NCBI GenBank assembly: GCA_964500775.1
Contig: CAZCQG010000004.1
Coordinates: forward strand, 21,798 to 85,797
Length of the DNA stretch: 64,000 nt
Reading direction: 5' to 3'
From: CAZCQG01 sp964500775
GTDB lineage: Bacteria > Campylobacterota > Campylobacteria > Campylobacterales > CAZCQG01
Shown in pieces: positions 1-8,101 of this stretch. Position numbers and translations under genes: made by a program. Position 1 is the stretch's first letter. Every line of letters starts with the position of its first letter. The notes under the pieces are model-generated. The model was not told the DNA's origin and did no database searches. It saw only the letters and a list, made by a program, of their open reading frames with translations.

Positions 1-777
1 AAAGCCCTCTATCCCGACCCCGACGGCAATTTCCCAAACCACCATCCAGACCCAAGTGAAGAGGAGAATCTAGAAGACTTGAAACACGCGATAGGATTCT
101 TGGATATAGGATTTGCTTTTGACGGTGATGCCGATAGGATCGCGCTGCTCACGAAGCAAAACAATATCAAAGGCGATATTATCGCTCTCCTCTTTGCCAA
201 GCGAATGCAAAATCCGCTCGTCATCGGCGAAGTCAAATGCTCCCAAGTGATGTATGACGAGATAAACAAAATAGGACGCGCGGTGATGTACAAAACGGGG
301 CATAGCAACCTCAAAGTCAAGCTCAAAGAACTCAATGCCACGTTTGCCGCGGAGGTGAGCGGACACCTCTTTTTCAACGACAAGTATTTCGGCTATGATG
401 ATGCCCTCTACAGCGCATTAAGAATCTTAGAGCTGCGCCATCAAGGGGTCGATTTTGATGCGGAAGTAGAAGCGCTGCCGAAGGTCTACAACACCGAAGA
501 GATAAAGGTAAAAACGACGGAGGAGAAGAAATTTCGTATCATAGAGCAGCTTCAAGAGCTACTCAAAAATCCACCCGAGGATTTCCCGAAGATCAAAGAG
601 ATCATCACCGTCGATGGTCTAAGAATCGTCTTTGAGCACGGTTGGGCACTAGTGCGTGCGAGCAATACCACCCCTATACTCGTGACTCGCTTCGAGGGAG
701 AGAGTTTGGAGCTGGCGGAGCTCTATGAAGTGAAAACAAACAGGCTCATCCAAAAAGTCAAGGATTCGCTCTCTTAG
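1..777 (+). CDS. Phosphomannomutase/phosphoglucomutase, C-terminal part (5' end outside window)
   Basis: The frame is open from base 1, so the gene begins upstream; 258 residues are visible. It belongs to the alpha-D-phosphohexomutase family, which interconverts hexose 1- and 6-phosphates for nucleotide-sugar synthesis. The visible part has the PDPDGNFPNHHPDP stretch typical of the AlgC/ManB group, then the Mg-binding loop DGDADR, the GEVSGH-type sugar-specificity loop (seen as AEVSGHLFF), and the C-terminal phosphate-binding loop RASNTTP. The phosphoserine domain is missing because of the window edge. It faces the next gene tail to tail with a 3-bp gap. Family is clear; mannose versus glucose preference cannot be decided. 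Confidence 0.93.
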   Translation, partial: KALYPDPDGNFPNHHPDPSEEENLEDLKHAIGFLDIGFAFDGDADRIALLTKQNNIKGDIIALLFAKRMQNPLVIGEVKCSQVMYDEINKIGRAVMYKTGHSNLKVKLKELNATFAAEVSGHLFFNDKYFGYDDALYSALRILELRHQGVDFDAEVEALPKVYNTEEIKVKTTEEKKFRIIEQLQELLKNPPEDFPKIKEIITVDGLRIVFEHGWALVRASNTTPILVTRFEGESLELAELYEVKTNRLIQKVKDSLS

Positions 778-780
778 AGG

Positions 781-1278
781 CTATTTGTCAAGCGACTGCA
801 CCGCAAGTCGCTCTATAAGCGTGTTTATGAGTTCGCCGTTTATCTTTTTGTCCCACTCTTTGACACGGAAGACAAACGAGCTTTTAAACATACTCTCCAT
901 ATAGTTTGTAAAGACTTTTTGATTCTCAATATATTCTTCCATTATCGCCCGAAATATCTCGGGATTGAGTATCTCTTTGTCTTTGGCGAGGATGTCTTTG
1001 AGTGCTTTTTTTGTCGCTTTTTTCTTTAGAGCTTCAAGTATCGCCTCTTTGTCGCTAAATTCTAAACAACAGTCGATCAAATCTTCGATAAAGAACTCCG
1101 TCTTCACTTTCATTTTCATCGCATTGATTTTTTTTGCACTCTCTTTACTCTCAAATCCGCACGAATATGAAACCATAAATCCAATGCCTATAAGATAGTA
1201 CGTCTCGTAAAACGCCGCGATTTGCGCTAGATTGTCATGTACGACGAAATCATTGGAATGCTCTTGTGCCTCACTCAT
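781..1278 (-). CDS. Unknown 165-residue protein coupled to the DUF455 gene
   Basis: I do not recognise this protein. It is mostly charged and probably helical, with no signal peptide or clear membrane span, and has a Lys-rich stretch (EALKKKATKKALKD). I chose the ATG at 1278 because it overlaps the stop of the upstream DUF455 gene (ATGAGTGA arrangement) and has a GGAGG Shine-Dalgarno 8 nt before it; a longer frame from 1356 would lie wholly inside the neighbour. The overlap implies translational coupling and perhaps a shared function with the ferritin-like protein. It contains two Cys close together (DCCLEF) plus an earlier CGF, with no recognised metal motif. Confidence 0.7.
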   Translation of the reverse strand: MSEAQEHSNDFVVHDNLAQIAAFYETYYLIGIGFMVSYSCGFESKESAKKINAMKMKVKTEFFIEDLIDCCLEFSDKEAILEALKKKATKKALKDILAKDKEILNPEIFRAIMEEYIENQKVFTNYMESMFKSSFVFRVKEWDKKINGELINTLIERLAVQSLDK

Positions 1279-2074
1279 AGCTGCTGCCTCCCCGTTGTTG
1301 TTGTAAAATCTCAATCTCCTCTTTGCTAAATCCCGCTTCCAGTCTCGCTGCGACATTCAGCTCTTTGTTTAGCTTTAGCAGTCTCGGATAGTGTCTCTCC
1401 ACTATCTCAAAAAACACCTCTCTATCTCTCCCCTCTTTCTTACATATAAAATCGAACCAAACGTTCCCTTTTTTAACGTGACTTATCTCATCTCTCAAAA
1501 TAACTTCCAAAGATTCCAATATCGCGTCTTTGTGATTGGGGTCGTTGTGCTCTATCTTTCTCCTAAGTGCTATGTTTGCATCTAGTCCGTTCGCCTCAAA
1601 ACCCATCGGTATGAGTGCCATCCTCTCCAAAGCACTTTGTGTTTTGATGGCAGCATTAAATAGCCCGCCATGCACATTAAAATCGCCGTACTCGTATCCT
1701 AGACTATTGAGGATTTTACGTATACCGATGAAGTGCTCGACCTCCTCCTTGGCTACCTCTAGCCAATCCTCATAGTACAAATCGGGCAATCCGTCAAACC
1801 GATAAATAGCATCCAGTGCGAGATCTATCGCAAAAAACTCTATATGCGCGATGGAATGCAAAAAAAGTGCCAATCCCTCGTCCGTGAAAAGCTTTCGTCG
1901 TTTTCCTACATCGCGAGGATTGACACTTTTACACACATACTCATACGTCGGCTTTTCCCAGTTTTTTTTATTTCCTATTTTTTCTTCGTATTTTGTTTTC
2001 CCTATGGAAGTCACTAACCGCAACTTCTCGTCTACTTTGGTACAAAAAAGTGCCTCTTCTGTCGCTCTTCTCAT
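1271..2074 (-). CDS. DUF455 family ferritin-like protein
   Basis: 267 residues. DUF455 proteins adopt a ferritin-like four-helix fold related to diiron carboxylate proteins; their reaction is not established. The sequence shows repeated E and ExxH elements expected for a diiron site: LFLHSIAHIEFFAIDLALDA, then EVEHFIGIRK, then RDEISHVKKGNVWF. The ATG at 2074 is preceded by AAGGA at a rather long spacing. It lies head to head with pyrC (58 bp apart) and overlaps the start of the 165-residue unknown gene, so the two probably form one operon. Family assignment is good; function is open. Confidence 0.85.
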   Translation of the reverse strand: MRRATEEALFCTKVDEKLRLVTSIGKTKYEEKIGNKKNWEKPTYEYVCKSVNPRDVGKRRKLFTDEGLALFLHSIAHIEFFAIDLALDAIYRFDGLPDLYYEDWLEVAKEEVEHFIGIRKILNSLGYEYGDFNVHGGLFNAAIKTQSALERMALIPMGFEANGLDANIALRRKIEHNDPNHKDAILESLEVILRDEISHVKKGNVWFDFICKKEGRDREVFFEIVERHYPRLLKLNKELNVAARLEAGFSKEEIEILQQQRGGSSYE

Positions 2075-2098
2075 TAAATGCCGCTATCCTTGTTGTTT

Positions 2099-2107
2099 TG
2101 CTATACT
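2099..2107 (+). promoter_or_regulatory. Extended -10 promoter for pyrC
   Basis: TGCTATACT matches an extended -10 element (TGn plus TATACT). No convincing -35 is present, which is normal for sigma-70 promoters in Campylobacterota. Initiation would fall near 2114, giving a leader of about 19 nt before the pyrC ATG. Confidence 0.45.
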
Positions 2108-2132
2108 TTCAAAAAAAACAGAAGGCTTCTTT

Positions 2133-3137
2133 ATGGAAAGTATAATCTTAGATTCTCCGCTTGATATGCACCTACACCTTCGAGACGGTGAGATGCTCAA
2201 TAGTGTCGCTCGATACACCTCGATGTATTTTAGTGCAGCACTTGTTATGCCAAATATCACTCCGCCGCTTTTTAATGTAGATTCCGTACTTGCGTATAAA
2301 GAGAGAGTATTGGACGCGACCGACGGCGATACATTTGAGCCATATATGTCATTGTTTTATAGCGAAAATTTAACCAAAGAGGAGTTAATCAAAGGCAAAC
2401 AAAACGGAATAGACATAGTAAAACTCTACCCAAAAGGGGCTACGACCAATAGCGAGGAAGGGGCAAAAGAGATACTCGGTGATAAAACTCTAGAGATATT
2501 CTCATGGATGGAATCGCTAGATATGATACTCTCTATCCACGGTGAAACAAACGGCTTTGTGCTCGATAGAGAGGATGAGTTTTTACCTATTTTTACTTTT
2601 TTGGCAAAAACATTTCCAAAAATGCGAATCATTATTGAGCATCTTAGTTCAAGAAAATCGATTGAAACTATTGAAAAATATGACAATCTTTATGGCACCG
2701 TCACACTGCATCATATGCTTTTTACCCTTGATGACGTGTTGGGCGGCGGTCTCAATCCACACCATTTTTGCAAGCCGATAGTTAAAACGCCGAGGGATAG
2801 GGAGGCAATTAGGGATGCTGTTTTCAGTGGGCATAAAAAAATCTCATTCGGCAGCGATAGTGCGCCGCATCCTACGGAGAGAAAGCTCGCTTTAAACGGT
2901 GCCGCAGGGATTTTTTCCGCTCCGATTTTATTGCAGAATCTCACGGAACTTTTTGAGCAAAATTCAGATTTCACAAAATTGCAAAACTTTATCTCTAATA
3001 ACGCTAAAGATATTTACGGCATCAAAGCACCGAAAAAAGAGGTACGCCTCATAAAAAAAGAGATGCAGGTGCAAAGTACATATGATGGAATCATACCGAT
3101 GAGAAGCGGAGAAAAGATAGCTTGGTGTATCGCGTAA
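2133..3137 (+). CDS. pyrC: Dihydroorotase
   Basis: 334 residues, the usual length for class II dihydroorotase. It catalyses reversible cyclisation of carbamoyl-aspartate to dihydroorotate in pyrimidine synthesis. The metal-binding DMHLHLRDG motif lies at residues 10-18; later metal and catalytic segments include SIHGE, IIEHLSS and GSDSAPHP. The frame is open upstream to 1851, but that part is antisense to the DUF455 gene; the ATG at 2133 places the active-site motif at the usual distance from the N-terminus. It is convergent with the FixH-like gene, 4 bp away, with no obvious terminator between them. Confidence 0.96.
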   Translation: MESIILDSPLDMHLHLRDGEMLNSVARYTSMYFSAALVMPNITPPLFNVDSVLAYKERVLDATDGDTFEPYMSLFYSENLTKEELIKGKQNGIDIVKLYPKGATTNSEEGAKEILGDKTLEIFSWMESLDMILSIHGETNGFVLDREDEFLPIFTFLAKTFPKMRIIIEHLSSRKSIETIEKYDNLYGTVTLHHMLFTLDDVLGGGLNPHHFCKPIVKTPRDREAIRDAVFSGHKKISFGSDSAPHPTERKLALNGAAGIFSAPILLQNLTELFEQNSDFTKLQNFISNNAKDIYGIKAPKKEVRLIKKEMQVQSTYDGIIPMRSGEKIAWCIA

Positions 3138-3141
3138 GCGA

Positions 3142-3627
3142 CTACATCGAGCTATTTATTTCGTAGTTGTAGAATGCTCCGAATGTGGCATTTTTTATAA
3201 CTATAGAGACTTGATAACGCCCTTTATTTTTTACCTCAAAATCTTTACAAACAAAGCTGTTTCCTATCTGTTCGGCTTTGTCTATCTTTTGATCTTCTTT
3301 GGTCGTTAGCGGTCGGGTGAGTAGACAACTCGCCTCCAATCCCTCTGTCGGAAGGTTTTGTAAAGATTCTACCCGAAATATAAAATCATTTTTTCCTACG
3401 ACAAAACTTTCCGTCTCTTTGATGACGGCGTACTCTTTCTCAAATAATTTTTGAGATTTTACAAGCTCGTTGATATTGTCGTCAACTTGTTGATAACTCA
3501 ATAAATAAGGGCTATCCATCTCTATGCTATTTTTTACGGCGGTATTAATAGTCCAAATTATCAGTATTACAACTGCCAATACTATTAAAACTATCCCTTG
3601 GGGCCAGTAGTTCTTTTCTTCTTTCAT
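3142..3627 (-). CDS. FixH-like membrane protein, last gene of the cbb3 operon
   Basis: 161 residues with one N-terminal transmembrane helix (about 10-30, QGIVLIVLAVVILIIWTI) and a periplasmic domain that resembles the FixH/CcoH group by length, topology and position. FixH/CcoH proteins assist maturation or stability of cbb3 oxidase. Its ATG overlaps the stop codon of the preceding TPM-like gene by 1 nt, so it is co-translated with the operon. Assignment depends more on context than on a diagnostic motif. Confidence 0.68.
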   Translation of the reverse strand: MKEEKNYWPQGIVLIVLAVVILIIWTINTAVKNSIEMDSPYLLSYQQVDDNINELVKSQKLFEKEYAVIKETESFVVGKNDFIFRVESLQNLPTEGLEASCLLTRPLTTKEDQKIDKAEQIGNSFVCKDFEVKNKGRYQVSIVIKNATFGAFYNYEINSSM

Positions 3628-4214
3628 TACCCTCTCTTCATTCTATAGATAAATAAGCCGACAAGCGATAAAGCCATAAAATAAAAAATATATTTTGTTA
3701 TATCAAAAGTGGTATTTCCTTTGGTAAGTTCATCAAGTAAATTGATATGGAGTTTTTTTGCTTCGGCAATCTGTTCACCAAATCCTATCACTCCATTGAG
3801 TATGATTGCAGAAATCCTATCAGGATTGAGTTCATTTTGCTTGTCCGTTAGTAGCGGGACGATATAGTCCCAATAAATCTCATTTTTATCAATAGTCTCT
3901 TTTAAGTCATCCGATATACGTAAATCTATCTTTTTAATATCTAGTACAAAAAACAGGGCAAAATAGCTTTTGTCTTTGTAATCGTTTAAAAATAACTCAG
4001 TCATTTTTTCATAGTCGACCAATTGTGAATCGGTTATTGCAAATACCGCAATTTCGGTATTCGTATTTTTATAAATTTCCTGATTGAGCAAGTTTATCAC
4101 TTCCTCAGTCTTGGGCAATAAAACATTTTGATTGAATTTTACGGCGTTTTCACCGGCTTGTAGATTTAGCAACAGGGCAAAAAGCCCTATTGCTATATAT
4201 TTAAATAAAGACAA
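3627..4214 (-). CDS. TPM-domain-like membrane-anchored protein
   Basis: 195 residues: an N-terminal signal sequence (FKYIAIGLFALLLNLQA), an extracytoplasmic domain of about 135 residues, and a C-terminal transmembrane helix (YIFYFMALSLVGLFIY) ending RMKRG. The central region resembles the TPM fold (LNQEIYKNTNTEIAVFAI, then ALFFVLDIKKIDLRIS) found in YgcG-type and photosystem-repair proteins. Role here is unknown; position inside the cco operon suggests a part in oxidase assembly or repair. The start appears to be TTG at 4214 with only a weak ribosome site; no ATG lies in a useful place. Confidence 0.62.
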   Translation of the reverse strand: MSLFKYIAIGLFALLLNLQAGENAVKFNQNVLLPKTEEVINLLNQEIYKNTNTEIAVFAITDSQLVDYEKMTELFLNDYKDKSYFALFFVLDIKKIDLRISDDLKETIDKNEIYWDYIVPLLTDKQNELNPDRISAIILNGVIGFGEQIAEAKKLHINLLDELTKGNTTFDITKYIFYFMALSLVGLFIYRMKRG

Positions 4215-4220
4215 CGTTAC

Positions 4221-4343
4221 TTAGCCTACGTAAGCAAGCATACCGGGGATAAATACAACCGCGATAGATATAACCGCGATAATAACATTAGCAGCAGCAA
4301 GTACTACTTCTAGTGTATTTAGTTTGATTCCTGTATCAGCCAT
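4221..4343 (-). CDS. Predicted 40-residue single-span membrane protein in the cbb3 operon
   Basis: A short frame between the DUF4006 gene and the TPM-like gene encodes 40 residues starting MADTGIKLNTLEVV, followed by a hydrophobic helix (VLAAANVIIAVISIAVVFIP) and ending GMLAYVG. An AGGGGG ribosome site lies 5 nt before the ATG at 4343 (a second ATG at 4346 is too close). It begins 10 nt after the DUF4006 stop, and the next gene starts 6 nt beyond its own stop, so it fills the gap exactly. It could be a small oxidase subunit comparable to CcoM of pseudomonad cbb3 enzymes; that is inference from size, topology and context. Confidence 0.68.
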   Translation of the reverse strand: MADTGIKLNTLEVVLAAANVIIAVISIAVVFIPGMLAYVG

Positions 4344-4353
4344 CATATCCCCC

Positions 4354-4554
4354 TTAGTTTGCACTCTTAACGTGATTCACGTTAGATGTGCTGTTCATTT
4401 TAAGCTCGAAAGGGTTTTCGATCTTATAATAATTTGTCGCTTCACTTTTTTGAATACCTACAGCAGTCATACCCAATACGAAAACGATTGAAAGTAGAAG
4501 AACAACTGCTACTAGATAACCAAGAAGTCCGTTTACTCCGAATAATCCGTTCAT
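4354..4554 (-). CDS. DUF4006 family small membrane protein
   Basis: 66 residues with one transmembrane helix (LLGYLVAVVLLLSIVFVLGMTAVGIQ) followed by a short polar tail. DUF4006 proteins occur directly downstream of ccoP in Campylobacterota and are thought to be accessory to cbb3 oxidase; no activity is known. An AGGAG ribosome site precedes the ATG. It sits 13 nt after ccoP and 10 nt before the 40-residue protein gene. Confidence 0.82.
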   Translation of the reverse strand: MNGLFGVNGLLGYLVAVVLLLSIVFVLGMTAVGIQKSEATNYYKIENPFELKMNSTSNVNHVKSAN

Positions 4555-4567
4555 TTCTTCTCCTTTC

Positions 4568-5419
4568 TTAGTTTAGAGAGTATACATACTCGCCAAGGGC
4601 TTTGTATTGTACATCTGTTAGCATATTGTTAAATGAAGGCATTTTACCTATGTTTCCTTTCTTACCTTTGTTAAGTACGTTTGCTATGAAGTCATTTGTA
4701 CCATACTGCGTAAGATCAGGAGCCATACCTGCCATACCTGCACCGTCTTCACCGTGGCAAGCAGCACATGTAGCCCATAGTGCTCTACCCGTTTCAACAA
4801 GATCAGGGTATTTTGTTTTCTTCACTGCTGAAATTTCAGACATTACATACGCAGCGACCGCTTTTGCACTCGCTTGGTCAGGTAATAGACCGGCAGGCAT
4901 TTCGCCTAACGGGTAGTTCATACCTTTTTGACCGTGTACGATAGAAGTAATAATCCCTTCTTCTTTGCCCCATTCAACAAGGTTTGCAGCTTTTCCTGCC
5001 ATACCTTCGGCTGTTTCACCGTGGCAAGGTGCACACTGTACAAGGAAAAGGCTTTGTCCCATTTGTTTTAGTGTATCTTCGCTTGCGTTTGCCCACTTGC
5101 TTTGATACTTATCTTGATACATTTGTACTTCTTCGTTATATTCACCGATTTGTGAATATGCGTTCAACGGGTATCCTACAAACCAATACCATAGACCCCA
5201 TACGATGAGTATCGCGTACATAGATGCCCAACCTACCGGTAGGTCATTTTTCAATTCATCAATTCCGTCCCAGTCGTAACCTGCTTTTTCACCTTTTACT
5301 TGGTCGTCTTTCATTTGCTTGATATACTTACCGGCTATCATGATGGTAAGTATTACAATAACGACCGCACCTAGAAGTGAAAGAGCATTAACGCTATCTT
5401 CGAGATTTAGCCACTCCAT
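4568..5419 (-). CDS. ccoP: Cytochrome c oxidase cbb3-type, diheme subunit III
   Basis: 283 residues. CcoP passes electrons from soluble cytochrome c toward the catalytic subunit. There are two N-terminal hydrophobic spans (about 10-32 and 66-84), then two cytochrome c domains with heme-binding motifs CAPCH and CAACH. The axial Met candidates are in GEMPAG and GKMPSF. The order ccoN-O-Q-P with short gaps confirms the role. Length and layout are normal for the family. Confidence 0.97.
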   Translation of the reverse strand: MEWLNLEDSVNALSLLGAVVIVILTIMIAGKYIKQMKDDQVKGEKAGYDWDGIDELKNDLPVGWASMYAILIVWGLWYWFVGYPLNAYSQIGEYNEEVQMYQDKYQSKWANASEDTLKQMGQSLFLVQCAPCHGETAEGMAGKAANLVEWGKEEGIITSIVHGQKGMNYPLGEMPAGLLPDQASAKAVAAYVMSEISAVKKTKYPDLVETGRALWATCAACHGEDGAGMAGMAPDLTQYGTNDFIANVLNKGKKGNIGKMPSFNNMLTDVQYKALGEYVYSLN

Positions 5420-5431
5420 ATTTAGCTCTCC

Positions 5432-5650
5432 TTATTTATTTTCTTCTTTTTTAGTTCTTTCGCGCTCTTCGATCGGAGCATCAGTCAATTCGTCATCAAG
5501 CGCAAGACGGCCGTACTTTTCATAATCCGCCTCGCCTTTCTTTTCGCTTCTATAGAGATGTAGTATATACCAATAAAGAAAGACTACAAGTAAAATGGTC
5601 ATAAACCAATAGACGTAGCCTTGCAAGACTTTAAGGGTTTCTACATCCAC
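5432..5650 (-). CDS. ccoQ: cbb3 oxidase small subunit IV (CcoQ/FixQ)
   Basis: 72 residues with one transmembrane helix (VYWFMTILLVVFLYWYILHL) and an acidic/basic cytoplasmic tail rich in E, K and R. CcoQ stabilises the cbb3 complex. It lies between ccoO and ccoP with an abutting start after ccoO. Identity depends on position, topology and size, which fit well. Confidence 0.9.
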   Translation of the reverse strand: MDVETLKVLQGYVYWFMTILLVVFLYWYILHLYRSEKKGEADYEKYGRLALDDELTDAPIEERERTKKEENK

Positions 5651-6346
5651 TTACTGAGCCCTTCTCTTTGTTCCGAGGCTGTTAAGATAAGCGATAAGTG
5701 CAACCACTTCTTTGATCTCGCCTCTATCAAGCGCATCTTTGACATCTTGATTTTTCATATCTGCTACAATCTCTTTAGCTTCTGCAAGCATAAGCTCTCT
5801 AGCTTCTGCTACGCTTCCGCCCAGTTTTACGGTTTCACCGCCGAGATCTTGATCATATGGCATACCGAATACTGCTTTTTGCGTAAACGCTTCGGCATAC
5901 GCTGTATCCATATCTATGTTGTTGCTAAACATATGTTTGTATGCAGGCATAATTGAGCCTGGAACAACTGCGTTTGGCTCCCACATATGGTTTTCATGCC
6001 AGTCAGTAGTTCTGTAGTTACCTACTCTATGAAGATCCGGTCCTGTTCTTTTTGAACCCCAAAGGAACGGTCTGTCATACGCATACTCACCGCTAAGTGA
6101 ATACATACCGTATCTGTCTGTTTCTGATTTAAAAGGTCTTACAAGTTGTGAATGGCAAGCATTGCAAGAATCTTTTATATAGATTTGTCTACCGGCAGTT
6201 TCAAGCAAGCTGTATGGCTTCAAACCTTCCGTAGGTTTTGATGCTTCGGCAAAGTTAGGAAGAATCTCAACTAAACCTGCTATTGAAAATACTACTAAAA
6301 ACGCAACCGTAAAAAAGAACGGATTTTTTTCTAAAAAACTAAACAT
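5651..6346 (-). CDS. ccoO: Cytochrome c oxidase cbb3-type, monoheme subunit II
   Basis: 231 residues. One N-terminal membrane anchor (FFFTVAFLVVFSIAGLVEIL) is followed by a periplasmic cytochrome c domain with a single CNACH heme motif and the nearby QLVRPF segment usual for CcoO. RTGPDLHRVG and GSIMPAYKHM supply the C-terminal conserved parts, including the likely axial Met. It carries electrons between CcoP and CcoN. It starts 14 nt after the ccoN stop. Confidence 0.97.
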   Translation of the reverse strand: MFSFLEKNPFFFTVAFLVVFSIAGLVEILPNFAEASKPTEGLKPYSLLETAGRQIYIKDSCNACHSQLVRPFKSETDRYGMYSLSGEYAYDRPFLWGSKRTGPDLHRVGNYRTTDWHENHMWEPNAVVPGSIMPAYKHMFSNNIDMDTAYAEAFTQKAVFGMPYDQDLGGETVKLGGSVAEARELMLAEAKEIVADMKNQDVKDALDRGEIKEVVALIAYLNSLGTKRRAQ

Positions 6347-6360
6347 TACTCATTCCTCCC

Positions 6361-7827
6361 TTACGCTGCCATCGGTGTAGCCGATTGTGGCTCTTTATCA
6401 AGTTGTCTTGCAGCAGTCATTGTCATAATAATGTTGTATGTGAACATCAAGAAACCGACTAGATATAGAAGACCGCCTACGGCTCTAATTGTGTAATAAG
6501 GCATAAGAACTGTCACGGTATCGATAAATGAATATGCCAAGTTACCGTACTCATCTGCTGCTCTCCACATCATCCCTTGTGTGATACCTGCGATCCACAT
6601 AGAAGAGAAGTAAAGAACGATACCAGTAGTTTGTATCCAAAATTGTGCTTCCATGATTTTTTTAGAGAATATCTCTCTTTTATACAATCTAGGAACCATA
6701 TGGTAACAAGCAGCTATAACCATAAACCCAACCCATCCGAGCGTACCGTCGTGAACGTGTCCGGGAATCCAGTCAGTAAAGTGCGCAAGTGCGTTAACTG
6801 ATTTGATTGATTGGATCGGTCCTTCGAGTGTACTTAGCATATAGAATGTAGACGCTAGTACAAGGAACTTAATCATCGGAGATTCTTTAAGTTGTTGCCA
6901 TTGACCTTTCATAGTCAAAAGCATGTTAACAGCCGTACCCCAAGATGGAAGAATAAGGATTACCGAGAAGATAGATCCCATAGTTTGCATCCAATCAGGA
7001 ACAGTAGAATAGATAAGGTGGTGGCTACCTGCCCAAATATAAACGAACATCAATCCCCAGAAAGAGAAAAGTGAAAGTTTATATGAGAATACAGGTTGCC
7101 CTGATTCTTTTGGCAAAAAGTAATAAATTAGTGCAATGATAGCTGAAGTAAATACGAACGCAACCGCGTTGTGTCCGAACCACCATTGTACAAGCGCATC
7201 GTTAGTACCGGCATAAAGCGATATTGAGTGTGTCCATGCACCTACGCCTGAAATCAGGAAAGTCGGGATTGAAAGGTTATTGAAAATAAAAAGAGTTGCG
7301 ATAGCAACAAACGTAGCTATGAAATACCACAATGAAATATATATGGTTTTCTCTCTTCTTACGCCCATGCTTCCGAACAAGCTAATACCCCACAGAACCC
7401 AAACAACAACAACTAAAAGGTCTAGTGGCCAAACAAGCTCGGAGTATTCTTTTGACTGTGTCATACCCATAAACAGAGACACAACCGCAAGAGCCATCAA
7501 GATGATATACGCCCAAAAGTGTAGGTGACCTATGAACTTCAAGAACGGATATTCGTTATAAGATATCTTGAGAACTCTTTGTCCCAAGTAATACCAACTC
7601 GCCCAAATACCGCTAAGGGTAAAACCAAAGATGATGCCGCTCGTGTGTAGCGGTCTCAATCTACTGAATGTTCCATATTCGCCCGCCAAATAGTTTAGAT
7701 CGGGAAACGCCATCTGGAACGCAATTACAACTCCTAAAAGTAGACCTACGATACCGAAAGCCAATGTCGCGTAGACAAATAGCTTAGAGACCGAATAGTC
7801 ATACTCTAATGCCGGATTAGATTGCAT
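6361..7827 (-). CDS. ccoN: Cytochrome c oxidase cbb3-type, catalytic subunit I
   Basis: 488 residues with about twelve hydrophobic spans. CcoN is the heme-copper subunit that reduces oxygen and pumps protons at low oxygen tension. Recognisable conserved stretches are LRPLHTSGIIFGF (low-spin heme His), QWWFGHNAVAFVF (Cu-B His), GSHHLIYS (paired His), and HFTDWIPGHVHDGTLGW (heme ligands). The ATG at 7827 has an AGGAGG ribosome site 6 nt upstream. It is first in an eight-gene operon running to 3142. Confidence 0.98.
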   Translation of the reverse strand: MQSNPALEYDYSVSKLFVYATLAFGIVGLLLGVVIAFQMAFPDLNYLAGEYGTFSRLRPLHTSGIIFGFTLSGIWASWYYLGQRVLKISYNEYPFLKFIGHLHFWAYIILMALAVVSLFMGMTQSKEYSELVWPLDLLVVVVWVLWGISLFGSMGVRREKTIYISLWYFIATFVAIATLFIFNNLSIPTFLISGVGAWTHSISLYAGTNDALVQWWFGHNAVAFVFTSAIIALIYYFLPKESGQPVFSYKLSLFSFWGLMFVYIWAGSHHLIYSTVPDWMQTMGSIFSVILILPSWGTAVNMLLTMKGQWQQLKESPMIKFLVLASTFYMLSTLEGPIQSIKSVNALAHFTDWIPGHVHDGTLGWVGFMVIAACYHMVPRLYKREIFSKKIMEAQFWIQTTGIVLYFSSMWIAGITQGMMWRAADEYGNLAYSFIDTVTVLMPYYTIRAVGGLLYLVGFLMFTYNIIMTMTAARQLDKEPQSATPMAA

Positions 7828-7877
7828 ATACTACCTCCTAAAAAGTTAACAAAATAGAATACCTAACAAACGGCTCT

Positions 7878-7883
7878 ATTATA
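7878..7883 (-). promoter_or_regulatory. -10 element (TATAAT) upstream of ccoN
   Basis: A perfect TATAAT on the minus strand lies about 50 nt upstream of the ccoN ATG, in an AT-rich gap. No good -35 is present at 17 bp. No FNR/CRP-type palindrome was recognised nearby, so oxygen-dependent control cannot be read from the sequence. Confidence 0.5.
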
Positions 7884-7989
7884 TTTGCTACATTTTGATA
7901 GTTTGCTTAAGATAGGTGCGGATTTTGGGGTTATTGTTAAAAAAAGTAACTAATTCTGTGTATTAAAAATAAGAACGAATTTCATTATT

Positions 7990-8091
7990 TTATTTATAAT
8001 CTTTACTAATTTTTCTAATAATAAAAATTATCAGAAAAAATAGTGCGGCTAGAGCCGTTGCGCTTAACAACGTAAACTCTAACGACACCAT
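7990..8091 (-). CDS. Possible 33-residue membrane peptide between ileS and ccoN
   Basis: A short frame beginning ATG at 8091, 10 nt after the ileS stop, encodes 33 residues: MVSLEFTLLSATALAALFFL, a further hydrophobic run, then a basic tail RKISKDYK. One transmembrane helix with a positively charged C-terminus looks protein-like, but no clear ribosome site precedes it and the remaining gap is very AT-rich. It may instead be a chance frame in the ccoN upstream region. Confidence 0.3.
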   Translation of the reverse strand: MVSLEFTLLSATALAALFFLIIFIIRKISKDYK

Positions 8092-8101
8092 TGTATTGAG
8101 A

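Noticed and set aside
1851..2132. Upstream extension of pyrC
   Set aside because: The 94 extra codons are antisense to the DUF455 gene; dihydroorotase motifs begin right after the ATG at 2133.
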